A stretch of 64,000 nt of DNA. Source: an uncultured Hymenobacter sp. (lineage in GTDB: Bacteria; Bacteroidota; Bacteroidia; Cytophagales; Hymenobacteraceae). This document shows positions 7,600-15,616 of this stretch, piece by piece. Within the stretch, counting starts at the first letter, position 1; every line of letters begins with the position of its first letter. The position numbers and the translations under genes were made by a program. The notes beneath the pieces were generated by a model. That model was given only the letters and a program-made list of their open reading frames with translations. It was not told where the DNA came from and did no database searches. The stretch spans positions 186,001-250,000 of the forward strand of contig CAJYPK010000015.1 of the NCBI GenBank assembly GCA_913776615.1, read 5' to 3'.

Positions 7600-8862
7600 A
7601 TGCCCTATCTGTTCACTTCCGAATCGGTTTCGGAAGGCCACCCCGATAAAGTTGCCGACCAGATTTCCGACGCCATCCTCGACGAATATTTGCGCCAGGA
7701 CCCCACGGCCAAAGTAGCTTGCGAAACGCTCGTCACGACGGATTTTGCGCTCGTAGCCGGCGAAATAAAATCAACCGCGCACGTTGAGGCCGAGGCCATT
7801 ATCCGCGATACTATCCGTCGCATTGGCTACAACAAGCCGGAATACCTTTTCAACGCCGACACCTGCGAGGTGATGAACCGCCTGCACGAGCAGTCGCCCG
7901 ACATCAACCAAGGGGTAGTGCGCCAGGCTCCCGAGGAGCAGGGAGCCGGCGACCAGGGCATGATGTTCGGTTACGCCACCAGCGAAACGGAGAATTACAT
8001 GCCGCTGGCGCTCGACTTGTCGCACAGCCTGCTGCAAGAACTGGCTACCATTCGGAAAGTAGGGCAGGAAATGACCTACCTGCGCCCCGATGCCAAGAGC
8101 CAGGTAACTATTCGCTACTCCGACGACCACCATCCAGAGGCCATTGAGACCATCGTCATCAGCACCCAGCACGATGAGTTTGATGAGTCGGAGGAAGCTA
8201 TGCTGGCCCGCATCAAGGAGGATATCGTCAACATCCTTATTCCGCGGGTGAAAGCCAAGCTGAGCACCGACGTACAGGCACTGTTTACGGCCGACATCAA
8301 GCACCACATCAACCCCACGGGCAAATTTGTTATCGGTGGTCCGCACGGCGACTCCGGCCTTACGGGCCGCAAAATCATCGTGGATACGTACGGTGGCAAG
8401 GGTGCCCACGGCGGCGGGGCTTTCTCGGGTAAGGACTCCAGCAAAGTAGACCGCTCGGCGGCCTACGCCACCCGCCACATTGCCAAAAACCTGGTGGCTG
8501 CCGGCGTGGCTGAACAAGCCTTGGTGCAAGTCGCCTACGCCATCGGCGTAGCCAAGCCCGTGGGCCTGTACGTGACTACCTACGGCACTACTAAAGCCTT
8601 AGGTACCAACGGCCAGCCGCTGACCGACGGCGAGATTGCAACTAAGGTAAACGAGTTGTTCGATCTTCGCCCCTACGCCATCGTAGAGCGGCTGGGCCTG
8701 CGCAACCCCATCTTCGGGGCGACGGCAGCCTACGGCCACATGGGCCGCCAGCCCGGCACCGTGACCGTGCAAATGCCAGATGGCACTGACAAAACGTTCG
8801 AGACCTTCACCTGGGAGAAACTCGACTACGTGGACCGCATTAAAGAAGCTTTCGGCTTGTAA
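7600..8862 (+). CDS. metK: S-adenosylmethionine synthase
   Basis: A 420-residue enzyme that makes S-adenosylmethionine from methionine and ATP. All signatures are present: FTSESVSEGHPDKVADQISD at the N-terminus (His and Asp ligands), GAGDQGMMFGY (ATP-site hexapeptide region) and GGGAFSGKDSSKVDRSAAY (phosphate loop). Length is somewhat above the E. coli enzyme, as usual in Bacteroidota. It is the SAM source for the upstream methyltransferase; ahcY, 2 kb away, recycles the by-product. A strong bidirectional terminator follows. Confidence 0.98.
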   Translation: MPYLFTSESVSEGHPDKVADQISDAILDEYLRQDPTAKVACETLVTTDFALVAGEIKSTAHVEAEAIIRDTIRRIGYNKPEYLFNADTCEVMNRLHEQSPDINQGVVRQAPEEQGAGDQGMMFGYATSETENYMPLALDLSHSLLQELATIRKVGQEMTYLRPDAKSQVTIRYSDDHHPEAIETIVISTQHDEFDESEEAMLARIKEDIVNILIPRVKAKLSTDVQALFTADIKHHINPTGKFVIGGPHGDSGLTGRKIIVDTYGGKGAHGGGAFSGKDSSKVDRSAAYATRHIAKNLVAAGVAEQALVQVAYAIGVAKPVGLYVTTYGTTKALGTNGQPLTDGEIATKVNELFDLRPYAIVERLGLRNPIFGATAAYGHMGRQPGTVTVQMPDGTDKTFETFTWEKLDYVDRIKEAFGL

Positions 8863-8872
8863 TAATCGACTA

Positions 8873-8913
8873 GCAAAAAAGCCCCTGCTGCCAGGCAGCC
8901 GGGGCTTTTTTGC
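8873..8913. terminator. Bidirectional terminator between metK and hpf
   Basis: GCAAAAAAGCCCCTGCTGCC (8873-8892) pairs with GGCAGCCGGGGCTTTTTTGC (8894-8913) with a single mismatch. A-run and T-run flank the GC stem on both strands, so it serves both converging genes. Confidence 0.9.
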
Positions 8914-8929
8914 ATTATAGACGAAAAGC

Positions 8930-9229
8930 CTAGTGGCTCATGGATTTTTCCTTGTATTTCGTAATCTGCCGTTTCAGCGCCTCTACCGCGGCGTCGGCGG
9001 CAGCTTCGAAGGAAGCAGCATCTTCTTGGCTGAAGAGGGTGCTGCCCGGCACCATCAGCTTGATTTCAACGGTTTTATTGGCAATGCCGTCTTTATTGTT
9101 GAGACGCAGAATTACTTCGCCGTCCGTTACGCGGTCGTAGAAGTGCTCCAGTTTATTAAGGCGTTGCTGGATGAAATCGAGCAGAGATTTGTCGGCATCG
9201 AAGTGTACCGATTGCATTTGCACTTTCAT
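8930..9229 (-). CDS. hpf: Short ribosome hibernation-promoting factor
   Basis: A 99-residue HPF/RaiA-family protein that binds the 30S decoding region in slow growth. Landmarks are MKVQMQSVHFDADKSLLDFI, EVILRLNN and the C-terminal helix AAADAAVEALKRQITKYKEK. The frame extends 34 codons upstream; ATG at 9229 is chosen because it begins the conserved first strand. It is the short form, without the C-terminal dimerisation domain. It is the last gene of the rpsU-xer-hpf set, an order common in Bacteroidota, and lies 98 bases after the recombinase stop. Confidence 0.93.
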   Translation of the reverse strand: MKVQMQSVHFDADKSLLDFIQQRLNKLEHFYDRVTDGEVILRLNNKDGIANKTVEIKLMVPGSTLFSQEDAASFEAAADAAVEALKRQITKYKEKSMSH

Positions 9230-9327
9230 GGGCAAAAGGGGAATGAAATGGATGGGAAACTGAGAATGAAGCGCGGCGACTACGGAACCAACTTTCCGCC
9301 GTCTCACTACTTCATCCGGCATTGAAT

Positions 9328-10212
9328 TCAAGCCCGGGGGTGGGCCTGCTCAAATACGGATTTCAGGCGGTCGACGGACAAGTGCGTGTACACTTGCGTA
9401 GCGGCCAGGCTGGCGTGGCCCAGTAGTTCTTTGATAGCGTTGAGGTCAGCCCCTTTGCCAAGCAGGTGAGTAGCAAAGGCATGGCGTAGCGCGTGCGGAT
9501 GCTGGTGCGCTGCCGAAGTCGAGACCTGACTCAAATATTTTTTAACGGTACGGTACACCAGCTTTTCATACAGTGGTGCCCCTTTATCGGTACGCAGCAG
9601 GGGGCTAGCGGGGGCCGCTGGCCCAAATTCGGCCGCACGGCTGGCGCGGTATTTTTCCAGGACCAACAATAAAGAGGGATTCAGGGGTACGATGCGCTGT
9701 TTGTTACCCTTGCCCGTCACGCGCACGGTGCGGGCACCGCTATCCACGTCGGCGTCCGTAATGCCCAGTAGCTCGGCAAGGCGAATGCCCGTGCCATATA
9801 GCGTTTCGAGGACCAACTGGTCGCGCACGCCAGCAAAGCTATCCTCGAACTCAAATGAGTTGAGCAGCCGGGTGAGCGCTTCCTCGGGCACAAACTCGGG
9901 TAACTTCTTAGCCATTTTCGGCGCCTTAATGCGCAGCATGGGATTGGCCTCCACGCGGTGCGCCCGCAGTAAAAACTTGTAGTACGAGCGTAGGCAAGCC
10001 ACCTTCCGGTTGACCGTACGCGGGTCCAGATCCTGGCCCATCAGGCTTACCACCCAGCCCCGGATAAGCGGATGCGTAGCCTGCGCGGGATCGGCTAGCT
10101 CGTATTCGGCCAGCAAATAGGTAGCAAACTGCGTCAAGTCGGTTTGATACGAAGTAACCGTGTGCGGACTCAGCCGCTTTTCGTACCGCAAAAAATCCAA
10201 AAACTCTTCCAT
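9328..10212 (-). CDS. Tyrosine recombinase of the XerC/XerD type
   Basis: A 294-residue site-specific recombinase, probably the one that resolves chromosome dimers at dif. N-terminal SAM-like core-binding domain (residues 1-90: EEFLDFLRYEKRLSPHTVTSY) and the C-terminal catalytic domain with Arg in GTGIRLAELLG, Lys in RVTGKGNKQR, HxxR in PHALRHAFATH, His in LLGHASLAATQVYTH and the nucleophile Tyr in the same block. I took ATG 10212 (MEEFLDFL) rather than the longer frame. It lies downstream of rpsU with a GC hairpin in between. XerC versus XerD cannot be decided here. Confidence 0.93.
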   Translation of the reverse strand: MEEFLDFLRYEKRLSPHTVTSYQTDLTQFATYLLAEYELADPAQATHPLIRGWVVSLMGQDLDPRTVNRKVACLRSYYKFLLRAHRVEANPMLRIKAPKMAKKLPEFVPEEALTRLLNSFEFEDSFAGVRDQLVLETLYGTGIRLAELLGITDADVDSGARTVRVTGKGNKQRIVPLNPSLLLVLEKYRASRAAEFGPAAPASPLLRTDKGAPLYEKLVYRTVKKYLSQVSTSAAHQHPHALRHAFATHLLGKGADLNAIKELLGHASLAATQVYTHLSVDRLKSVFEQAHPRA

Positions 10213-10298
10213 GCGCAAATTCCGGTGCGAAGGCCCAATGGGCAACCGGATGGGCAAAGTAGCGCGCAGGATGTTATTCACCAAATGCCCCAACGCGA

Positions 10299-10338
10299 GA
10301 AGCCCGCCCAACTACCAACTGGTAATCGGGCGGGCTTC
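10299..10338 (-). terminator. Hairpin between rpsU and the recombinase
   Basis: GAAGCCCGCCC (10299-10309) pairs perfectly with GGGCGGGCTTC (10328-10338), and inside the loop TACCA-AC-TGGTA forms a second stem. There is no T-run after it on the minus strand, so it looks like a partial terminator or a processing or stability hairpin separating the highly expressed rpsU from the genes below. Confidence 0.6.
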
Positions 10339-10369
10339 GCAAAGCCGGGAGAAGCTAACGATCGAACGA

Positions 10370-10564
10370 CTATTCGTTCTCGGTACCGTAGGTAGCCAGC
10401 TTGTAAACGGCTTTCTGCTTCAGCTTGCGCTTGGTGATGCTCGGCTTCTGGAAGAACGTGCGGCGACGCAGCTCTTTCAGCACGCCGGTGCGCTCGAATT
10501 TCTTTTTGAAGCGCTTCAGCGCACGGTCAACGGTTTCGTTGTCTTTGATTTGAACGATAATCAT
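10370..10564 (-). CDS. rpsU: 30S ribosomal protein S21
   Basis: A 64-residue basic protein starting MIIVQIKDNETVDRALKRFK, with the R-R-x-F motif (ELRRRTFFQKPS) that defines S21. It is a component of the small ribosomal subunit involved in initiation. The promoter is the best-formed in the window (TTTG-N19-TATCTTTG at 10645-10615 on the minus strand), fitting a highly expressed gene. It begins the rpsU-xer-hpf set. Confidence 0.97.
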   Translation of the reverse strand: MIIVQIKDNETVDRALKRFKKKFERTGVLKELRRRTFFQKPSITKRKLKQKAVYKLATYGTENE

Positions 10565-10614
10565 ATCGGGGAGTGAGAATGCTTTCGCGACGGGAAGCCG
10601 AGTAAATCGGGCCG

Positions 10615-10645
10615 CAAAGATAATGACGGATTTCGGGGATTCAAA
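10615..10645 (-). promoter_or_regulatory. rpsU promoter, TTTG-N19-TATCTTTG
   Basis: On the minus strand TTTG (10645-10642), 19 bases, then TATCTTTG (10622-10615). Both elements and the spacing match the Bacteroidota primary-sigma consensus exactly. The start codon is 51 bases past the box. The -33 element lies inside a GGATT-repeat region. Confidence 0.8.
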
Positions 10646-10727
10646 CGGATTTCACCGATTTTGTGGACTATTCGCCATCAACCCGTTAGGTTGGGTTGGC
10701 AGGCCAGTCACCAAACCGGTGAAATCC
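10629..10727. repeat. GGATT-unit inverted repeat next to the rpsU promoter
   Basis: Units of (C)GGATTT occur at 10627, 10636, 10646 and 10655 (the last as CCGATTTTG). The segment 10647-10669 pairs with 10706-10727 (about 19 of 22 positions). The right end TTTTGTGGA resembles the 43.3-kb repeat (TTTTGTAGA). It occupies most of the space between the acyl-CoA dehydrogenase stop and rpsU. Confidence 0.55.
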
Positions 10728-10756
10728 GGTTTTGAAAAGTTGTTTATTTGTTATTT

Positions 10757-11905
10757 TTATTTGAGCAATGCGCGGGCGATAACGAGCTTTTGGATCTCAC
10801 TTGTGCCCTCGCCAATGGTGCAGAGCTTGGCATCACGGTAGTACTTCTCGGCGGGGTAATCTTTGGTGTAACCGTAGCCGCCGAAGATTTGCACGCCCTC
10901 ATTGGCCACGCGCACGCTCACCTCGGAGGCGTAGAGCTTGGCCATCGCCGATTCGAGATTCACGTTTTCGCTCCGGTCCTTCATGGCTGCGGCGCGGTAG
11001 GTAAGCAGGCTGGCCGCTTCAATCTCGGTGGCCATATCGGCCAGCTTGAAGGAAATACCCTGAAAATTGCTGATTGGCTGGTTGAATTGCTGCCGCTCCT
11101 TGCTGTACTGCAAGGCCGCCTCGTAGGCCCCCTGGGCAATGCCCAGGCTCAGCGCCGCGATACTGATGCGCCCCCCGTCGAGCACCTTCAGGCTCTGCAC
11201 AAAACCTTCACCGACTTTACCAATGACATTCTCAACCGGTACGCGGCAGTCGGTGAAAATCATCTCGGTGGTTTCGGAAGCGCGCATGCCCAGCTTATCT
11301 TCCTTGCGGCCGCCGGCGAAGCCCGGCGTACCGCGCTCCACGATGAAGGCCGTCATGCCGTGCGAATCGCCAACCTCACCGGTGCGGGCGATTACTACGG
11401 CTACGTCGCCGCTCTTGCCGTGGGTGATGAAGTTCTTGGCACCGTTGAGCACGTAGTGCTCGCCATCGGCGTCGAGCACGGCCGTGGTGCGCATATTGCC
11501 AGCATCCGAGCCAGTATTGGGCTCGGTGAGGCCCCAGGCCCCCAGCCACTCGCCCGAAGCCAGCCGGGGCAGGTACTTATGCTTTTGAGCATCCGAAGCG
11601 TGCTGGAGAATGTGTCCGGTGCAAAGCGAATTATGCGCCGCCATGCTCAGGCCGATACTTCCGTCGATTTTAGCAAGTTCCGCAATGGCCGTTACGTATT
11701 CTTGGTAGCCGAAGCCGGAGCCGCCGTATTCCTGCGGCACAAGTACGCCCATCAGGCCGAGTTCGCCGAGCTGACGAAAGAGATCGCGGGGAAATTCCTG
11801 GGTGTTGTCCCAGCGCATCATGTGGGGCTTGATGTGCTGGTGCCCAAAATCGCGCACCATCTGCGCAATCATGGTTTGATTTTCGGTCGCTAGGGTAGCT
11901 TCCAT
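10757..11905 (-). CDS. Acyl-CoA dehydrogenase
   Basis: A 382-residue FAD enzyme that introduces the 2,3 double bond in acyl-CoA (beta-oxidation or branched-chain amino acid breakdown). Seen: [18 protein letters not shown], the FAD/substrate signature [60 protein letters not shown] in variant form, and the catalytic-base motif GEGTSEIQ near the C-terminus. Length and motifs fit the short/branched-chain group; chain-length preference is not decidable. It is a lone gene without ETF or thiolase neighbours. A TATTTTTG box lies 62 bases upstream. Confidence 0.95.
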   Translation of the reverse strand: MEATLATENQTMIAQMVRDFGHQHIKPHMMRWDNTQEFPRDLFRQLGELGLMGVLVPQEYGGSGFGYQEYVTAIAELAKIDGSIGLSMAAHNSLCTGHILQHASDAQKHKYLPRLASGEWLGAWGLTEPNTGSDAGNMRTTAVLDADGEHYVLNGAKNFITHGKSGDVAVVIARTGEVGDSHGMTAFIVERGTPGFAGGRKEDKLGMRASETTEMIFTDCRVPVENVIGKVGEGFVQSLKVLDGGRISIAALSLGIAQGAYEAALQYSKERQQFNQPISNFQGISFKLADMATEIEAASLLTYRAAAMKDRSENVNLESAMAKLYASEVSVRVANEGVQIFGGYGYTKDYPAEKYYRDAKLCTIGEGTSEIQKLVIARALLK

Positions 11906-11966
11906 ATAACTCTGAAAATGGGTGGGATGGGGAGGTAGAGAATAATGGCTACGCAGGTAGCCACCA

Positions 11967-11974
11967 CAAAAATA
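11967..11974 (-). promoter_or_regulatory. TATTTTTG -7 box for acyl-CoA dehydrogenase
   Basis: CAAAAATA on the plus strand reads TATTTTTG on the minus strand, a full TAnnTTTG match 62 bases before the ATG. No clear -33 TTTG. Confidence 0.45.
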
Positions 11975-12027
11975 CGATTTTGAGCGGGTTAAATACGGAA
12001 GCCAACGGCTGAGGCAACGGCCAAGTT

Positions 12028-12059
12028 TTTGAAAGGCTACGGGAACGGCGTTACTTTTG
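12028..12059 (+). promoter_or_regulatory. Exopolysaccharide operon promoter, TTTG-N20-TACTTTTG
   Basis: TTTG at 12028-12031 and TACTTTTG at 12052-12059 with a 20-base spacer fit the Bacteroidota consensus. The predicted leader is about 65-70 bases long and contains the double-stem hairpin at 12077-12115. Confidence 0.7.
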
Positions 12060-12076
12060 AGGCATTTTTTACCTTT

Positions 12077-12115
12077 CGAGGTTGTGACCCAGCACCTCTG
12101 CGCTGGCTAACCTCG
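12077..12115 (+). promoter_or_regulatory. Two-stem hairpin in the exopolysaccharide leader
   Basis: CGAGGTT (12077-12083) pairs with AACCTCG (12109-12115), and inside it CCAGC (12089-12093) pairs with GCTGG (12102-12106). It lies between the promoter and the TTG start of the Wza-like gene, so it is placed to affect translation or mRNA stability. No T-run, so not a terminator. Confidence 0.5.
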
Positions 12116-12132
12116 GCTGAATAACCTCTCTT

Positions 12133-13056
12133 TTGGCCTTCTCCAATTTGCTTTCGTCCTGCGCGCTCCGGCGGCTGTGGCTGCTGGCTGTGCCGGTACT
12201 TTGCCTGCTGTCTTCGTGTGCCACCAGCCGGTATTACAACCAGCGCACGATGTTTCAACTCACTAAAGGGCCAGATGGAGTAGTAGATACGGCAAAGCTG
12301 CGGCGGGCAGTCAATCGTACCGCCCGCAATTATACCATTCACCCCAACGACCACCTTACTCTCCAGATTTTTACCAACAACGGAGAAAAAATTGTTGACC
12401 CCAACGGGGAGTTGCGTCTTGGCTCGGGAGCAGGGGCTACAAACTCTACCATTGCAACGGCCGCCGGCCGCAGTACAAGCGGAGGCACAAACACTACTGG
12501 TACCCCCGGGACAATCCAGTACGAAGTCCAGGCCGATGGCACGGTGCGCTTACCACTGGTAAATCGGGTGTTTCTCCAAGGTTTCAGCTTGGTGCAGGCA
12601 GACAGCATCTTGAGCGCACGCTACAACGTGTTTTACAAAAACACGTTCGTTAAAACGGCGGTAAGCAATAATCGCGTAGTCATTTTGGGCGCACCGGGAG
12701 GGTTGGTCATCAACCTCGCTAATGATAATATGAATCTGCTCGAAGTCTTAGCCCTGGCGGGCGGCCCCGATGGCGGCGCAGCGGGTGGTAGCACGGGTAT
12801 TGCGCGCAACGGGGGGCGCATCGACAACATTCGTATTATTCGGGGTGACCTGAAAAATCCGCAGGTACAATTTATCAACCTCAATACGTTAGAGGGAATG
12901 CGGCGGGGTAACCTGCAAATAGAGCCCAACGACATTATTTACATTCAGCCAGTGCGCCGGCCCCTCTTGGATGCTTTAGTCGATGCAGGACCATTACTTT
13001 CGCTCTCTACTGCACTGGTTAGTATTTTGGGCTTTACCATAAGCATCCTACGCTAA
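12133..13056 (+). CDS. Polysaccharide export outer-membrane lipoprotein (Wza-like)
   Basis: A 307-residue export-channel protein. An in-frame stop at 12118 and no ATG before the mature part force a TTG start (12133, or 12148 as alternative). The lipobox LCLLSSC puts the lipidated Cys at residue 29. The Poly_export domain is recognised from YTIHPNDHLTLQIFT and YEVQADGTVRLPLVNRVFLQG, and an SLBB-like part from VVILGAPGGLVINLAN and IEPNDIIYIQPVRR. Between the two halves of the export domain lies a Gly/Thr/Ser-rich insert (about residues 98-130) not usual in the family. The C-terminal stretch LSLSTALVSILGFTISIL may cross the outer membrane as in Wza. It is the first gene of an operon with the kinase and the phosphatase. 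Confidence 0.9.
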   Translation: MAFSNLLSSCALRRLWLLAVPVLCLLSSCATSRYYNQRTMFQLTKGPDGVVDTAKLRRAVNRTARNYTIHPNDHLTLQIFTNNGEKIVDPNGELRLGSGAGATNSTIATAAGRSTSGGTNTTGTPGTIQYEVQADGTVRLPLVNRVFLQGFSLVQADSILSARYNVFYKNTFVKTAVSNNRVVILGAPGGLVINLANDNMNLLEVLALAGGPDGGAAGGSTGIARNGGRIDNIRIIRGDLKNPQVQFINLNTLEGMRRGNLQIEPNDIIYIQPVRRPLLDALVDAGPLLSLSTALVSILGFTISILR

Positions 13057-13093
13057 TTATTATATTGGGTGAACTCAGCTAGGGATTGACATT

Positions 13094-15610
13094 ATGGCAT
13101 CAAGCGAAAACGCAGAGCTAGAAGAGCTCATCCGGCGCACTACTACCGGGACAGAAACATCTCAGCCAATAAGCAATAATTCAGGAGAGGATGATTTGGA
13201 CGGTGGCAGCAGCTTTGACCTAGCCACCCTCATATTAGTAGCCCGCAAAAGCTTACCTTGGACGCTGTTGCTGCTCATCCTAGGGCTGACTGGCTCGTGG
13301 CTTTACCTGCGCTATACCAAGCCCGTGTACAAGGCTACATCGGTGCTAAAGATCGATGAGCGTAGCGACGCCAGTACCATTGGGCTGGGGGCCATAACAG
13401 GCGGGGGCACCGATGCTGGCAACCGAGGCGCCGCCCAACTGGCTGGTGAGGTAGAGCTGATAAAGTCAGGGATAACCTATAAAAAGCTCAAGCAGGTGGT
13501 GCCGCTTGATGTTAATTACTACTCACAGGGCACGGTCCTAGAAACGGAGCTATTTGGCACCTCGCCGTTCCGAGTAGAATATACCATTAGTGATCCGGCG
13601 TATTACAATCGCAAGTTCAACATCAGCTACCTGAATGCTACTACTTATCGCTTGAGCGTCACTACTAGTAGCGAAACGCTCGGCGGCACTTATAAGCTAG
13701 GCCAGCCAGTCCAGTTGCCCGGTATTCAACTGCGGCTCCTGGCTGCTACGGGGGCAGGCTCTACCGTACCGGATGCCGCCTATCATTTCATCATTTTGGA
13801 TGATAATACGATCAACGGCTACCTAGATAAGAACCTCACAGCGGAGATACTCAACGCGAATGCCAGTACGCTTCAGATTTCGTTTCAGGATTACAATCGT
13901 CTGAAAGCTCAACGCTTGGTGAACGCCTTGGATAGCGTATATCGCGATGCGAAAGTAGCCCGCAAGCAAGAATCAACGGAGAAAGCCTTGGCTTACCTTG
14001 ACCAGCAGCTTAGCGAAACGGGTACTAGCCTAGCCAAGGCCGAGGATAATCTAAAAAGATTTGTACAGCTCAATGGTACTTATGACGCCAAAGGCGAACT
14101 AAGCACGATTACCGAGAAGATAGCCGACATCGATAAGGAGCGTACTGACTTAGAGCAGAAGCTTATACTGCTCAATGAGGTGGCACGCCTATCGCGCCAA
14201 GAGCGTCTGACGCCCAACGACGATGTGACGGTGGCCCAATCTATCCCGAGCTTAACTATCATCAACGATCCTAATATTTCGCGCTCACTCGAGGACCTGA
14301 ACAGCCTGCAGCAGAATCTGCGCCGTATCCGGCGCTCGTATCAGGATGTGACGGAGGCCGTTAAGCAGCCGCAGGCGCAGGTAGCCTTTGCACAGGCCAC
14401 GCTACAGCGCCAGATTCAACAAGCTCAAACGCAGCTGCGCAATCAATTGTCTTTACTCAATAGCAAACAGGGGCAGCTTCGGGGTGAGCTTCAGGCACTA
14501 CCGGGCAAGGAGACCGAGCTTGAGCGATTGAAGCGCCCGCTGGATTTGTATAGCGCAACTTATCAAAACCTGTTGGAAAAGAAGGTTGAGTATAATATCA
14601 AGAACGCTGGTACCACGGCTGATTTCCAGATTTTGTCGCCAGCCTACGCCCCCGACGCACCTATTTCCCCGGTGCGGCCGCTGGTATACGCCATTGGCCT
14701 GGCCGGCGGCTTGTTGCTGAGTCTCGGCCTGATTGCCACGCGTTACCTCATGCACAATACGGTAACGAGCGTGGCCGAGCTTGAGCGTAATAGCAAAGCT
14801 TCGGTGTTGGGCGTCATCCCGACGTACGAGAAGGAGAAACTGAACGTATCGCGGCTGGTGGTAGATAAGAATCCCAAGTCGTCGGTATCGGAGGCTATCC
14901 GCTCAATCCGTACTAACCTGGACTTTATCAGCCCGTCGAATAAGAAGCGCCTGATCTCGGTAACCTCTACTATTTCGGGGGAAGGAAAAACGTTCGTGAC
15001 AGTAAATCTGGGCGGCATCATCGCGTTGTCGGGTCAGCGCGTAATCATTCTCGACCTGGACATGCGCAAGCCGAAGGTAAACCTGGCTTTCGGGGCCGAG
15101 AACGTACGCGGTATCAGCACCATCCTCATTGATCGGCACTCGGTAAGCGAGTGTATTCAGCACTCCACCATTGAGTCACTGGATTTTATTTCTGCTGGCC
15201 CTACCCCACCCAACCCGTCGGAGCTGATTCTGCACCCGCGCTTCGACAAGATGCTGGAAGAACTGTACCGCACTTACGACGTTATCCTCATCGATACGCC
15301 GCCCGTGGGCCTGGTTACCGACGGCATTCTCATTATGCGCAAGGCCGACGTACCGATTTACATCGTGCGGGCCAACTATTCGCGTAAGGCCTTCCTCAAG
15401 AATATGAACCGCCTGTTGCACAACAACCAGTTTACGCGCATGTGTACTATTCTTAACGATGCCAAGGCCGAGGGCTCGTATGGTTACGGTTACGGCTACG
15501 GGTATGGCTACGGGTATGGCTACGGCAGCTACGGCAATGGCATGGGCTACTACGAAGAACCCGTGAAGAAGCCAACGTTTATCGAGCGAGTAAAAGGCTT
15601 ATTCAGCTAA
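13094..15610 (+). CDS. Exopolysaccharide chain-length regulator/tyrosine kinase (Wzc-like)
   Basis: An 838-residue BY-kinase fused to its Wzz-type transmembrane adaptor, 37 bases after the Wza-like gene. Order: cytoplasmic acidic N-tail, TM helix about residues 56-76 (TLLLLILGLTGSWLYLRY), periplasmic Wzz/coiled-coil region to about 525 (long Gln/Arg/Leu-rich helices), second TM near 535-555 (YAIGLAGGLLLSLGLIATRYL), then the kinase: Walker A STISGEGKT, Walker A' IILDLDMRKPK, Walker B VILIDTPPVG. The C-tail contains eight Tyr-Gly pairs followed by SYGNGMGYY, 11 tyrosines in all, the presumed autophosphorylation cluster. The CpsB-type phosphatase encoded 6 bases later would remove these phosphates. 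Confidence 0.95.
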   Translation: MASSENAELEELIRRTTTGTETSQPISNNSGEDDLDGGSSFDLATLILVARKSLPWTLLLLILGLTGSWLYLRYTKPVYKATSVLKIDERSDASTIGLGAITGGGTDAGNRGAAQLAGEVELIKSGITYKKLKQVVPLDVNYYSQGTVLETELFGTSPFRVEYTISDPAYYNRKFNISYLNATTYRLSVTTSSETLGGTYKLGQPVQLPGIQLRLLAATGAGSTVPDAAYHFIILDDNTINGYLDKNLTAEILNANASTLQISFQDYNRLKAQRLVNALDSVYRDAKVARKQESTEKALAYLDQQLSETGTSLAKAEDNLKRFVQLNGTYDAKGELSTITEKIADIDKERTDLEQKLILLNEVARLSRQERLTPNDDVTVAQSIPSLTIINDPNISRSLEDLNSLQQNLRRIRRSYQDVTEAVKQPQAQVAFAQATLQRQIQQAQTQLRNQLSLLNSKQGQLRGELQALPGKETELERLKRPLDLYSATYQNLLEKKVEYNIKNAGTTADFQILSPAYAPDAPISPVRPLVYAIGLAGGLLLSLGLIATRYLMHNTVTSVAELERNSKASVLGVIPTYEKEKLNVSRLVVDKNPKSSVSEAIRSIRTNLDFISPSNKKRLISVTSTISGEGKTFVTVNLGGIIALSGQRVIILDLDMRKPKVNLAFGAENVRGISTILIDRHSVSECIQHSTIESLDFISAGPTPPNPSELILHPRFDKMLEELYRTYDVILIDTPPVGLVTDGILIMRKADVPIYIVRANYSRKAFLKNMNRLLHNNQFTRMCTILNDAKAEGSYGYGYGYGYGYGYGYGSYGNGMGYYEEPVKKPTFIERVKGLFS
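15479..15526 (+). repeat. Eight Tyr-Gly codon pairs (6-bp tandem repeat) in the kinase tail
   Basis: Eight copies of a 6-bp unit (TAY GGN) encode residues 796-811 as Tyr-Gly pairs. Codons vary at third positions, so the array is selected at protein level but could still change length by slippage. Confidence 0.85.
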
Positions 15611-15616
15611 TAGCGT

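Noticed and set aside
9328..10212. Integrase of a mobile element
   Set aside because: The tyrosine recombinase lies in the conserved rpsU-xer-hpf order and has Xer length and motifs, with no attachment-site repeats nearby.
10748..11893. 381-codon plus-strand frame over the acyl-CoA dehydrogenase
   Set aside because: Antisense shadow of a complete, motif-bearing dehydrogenase.
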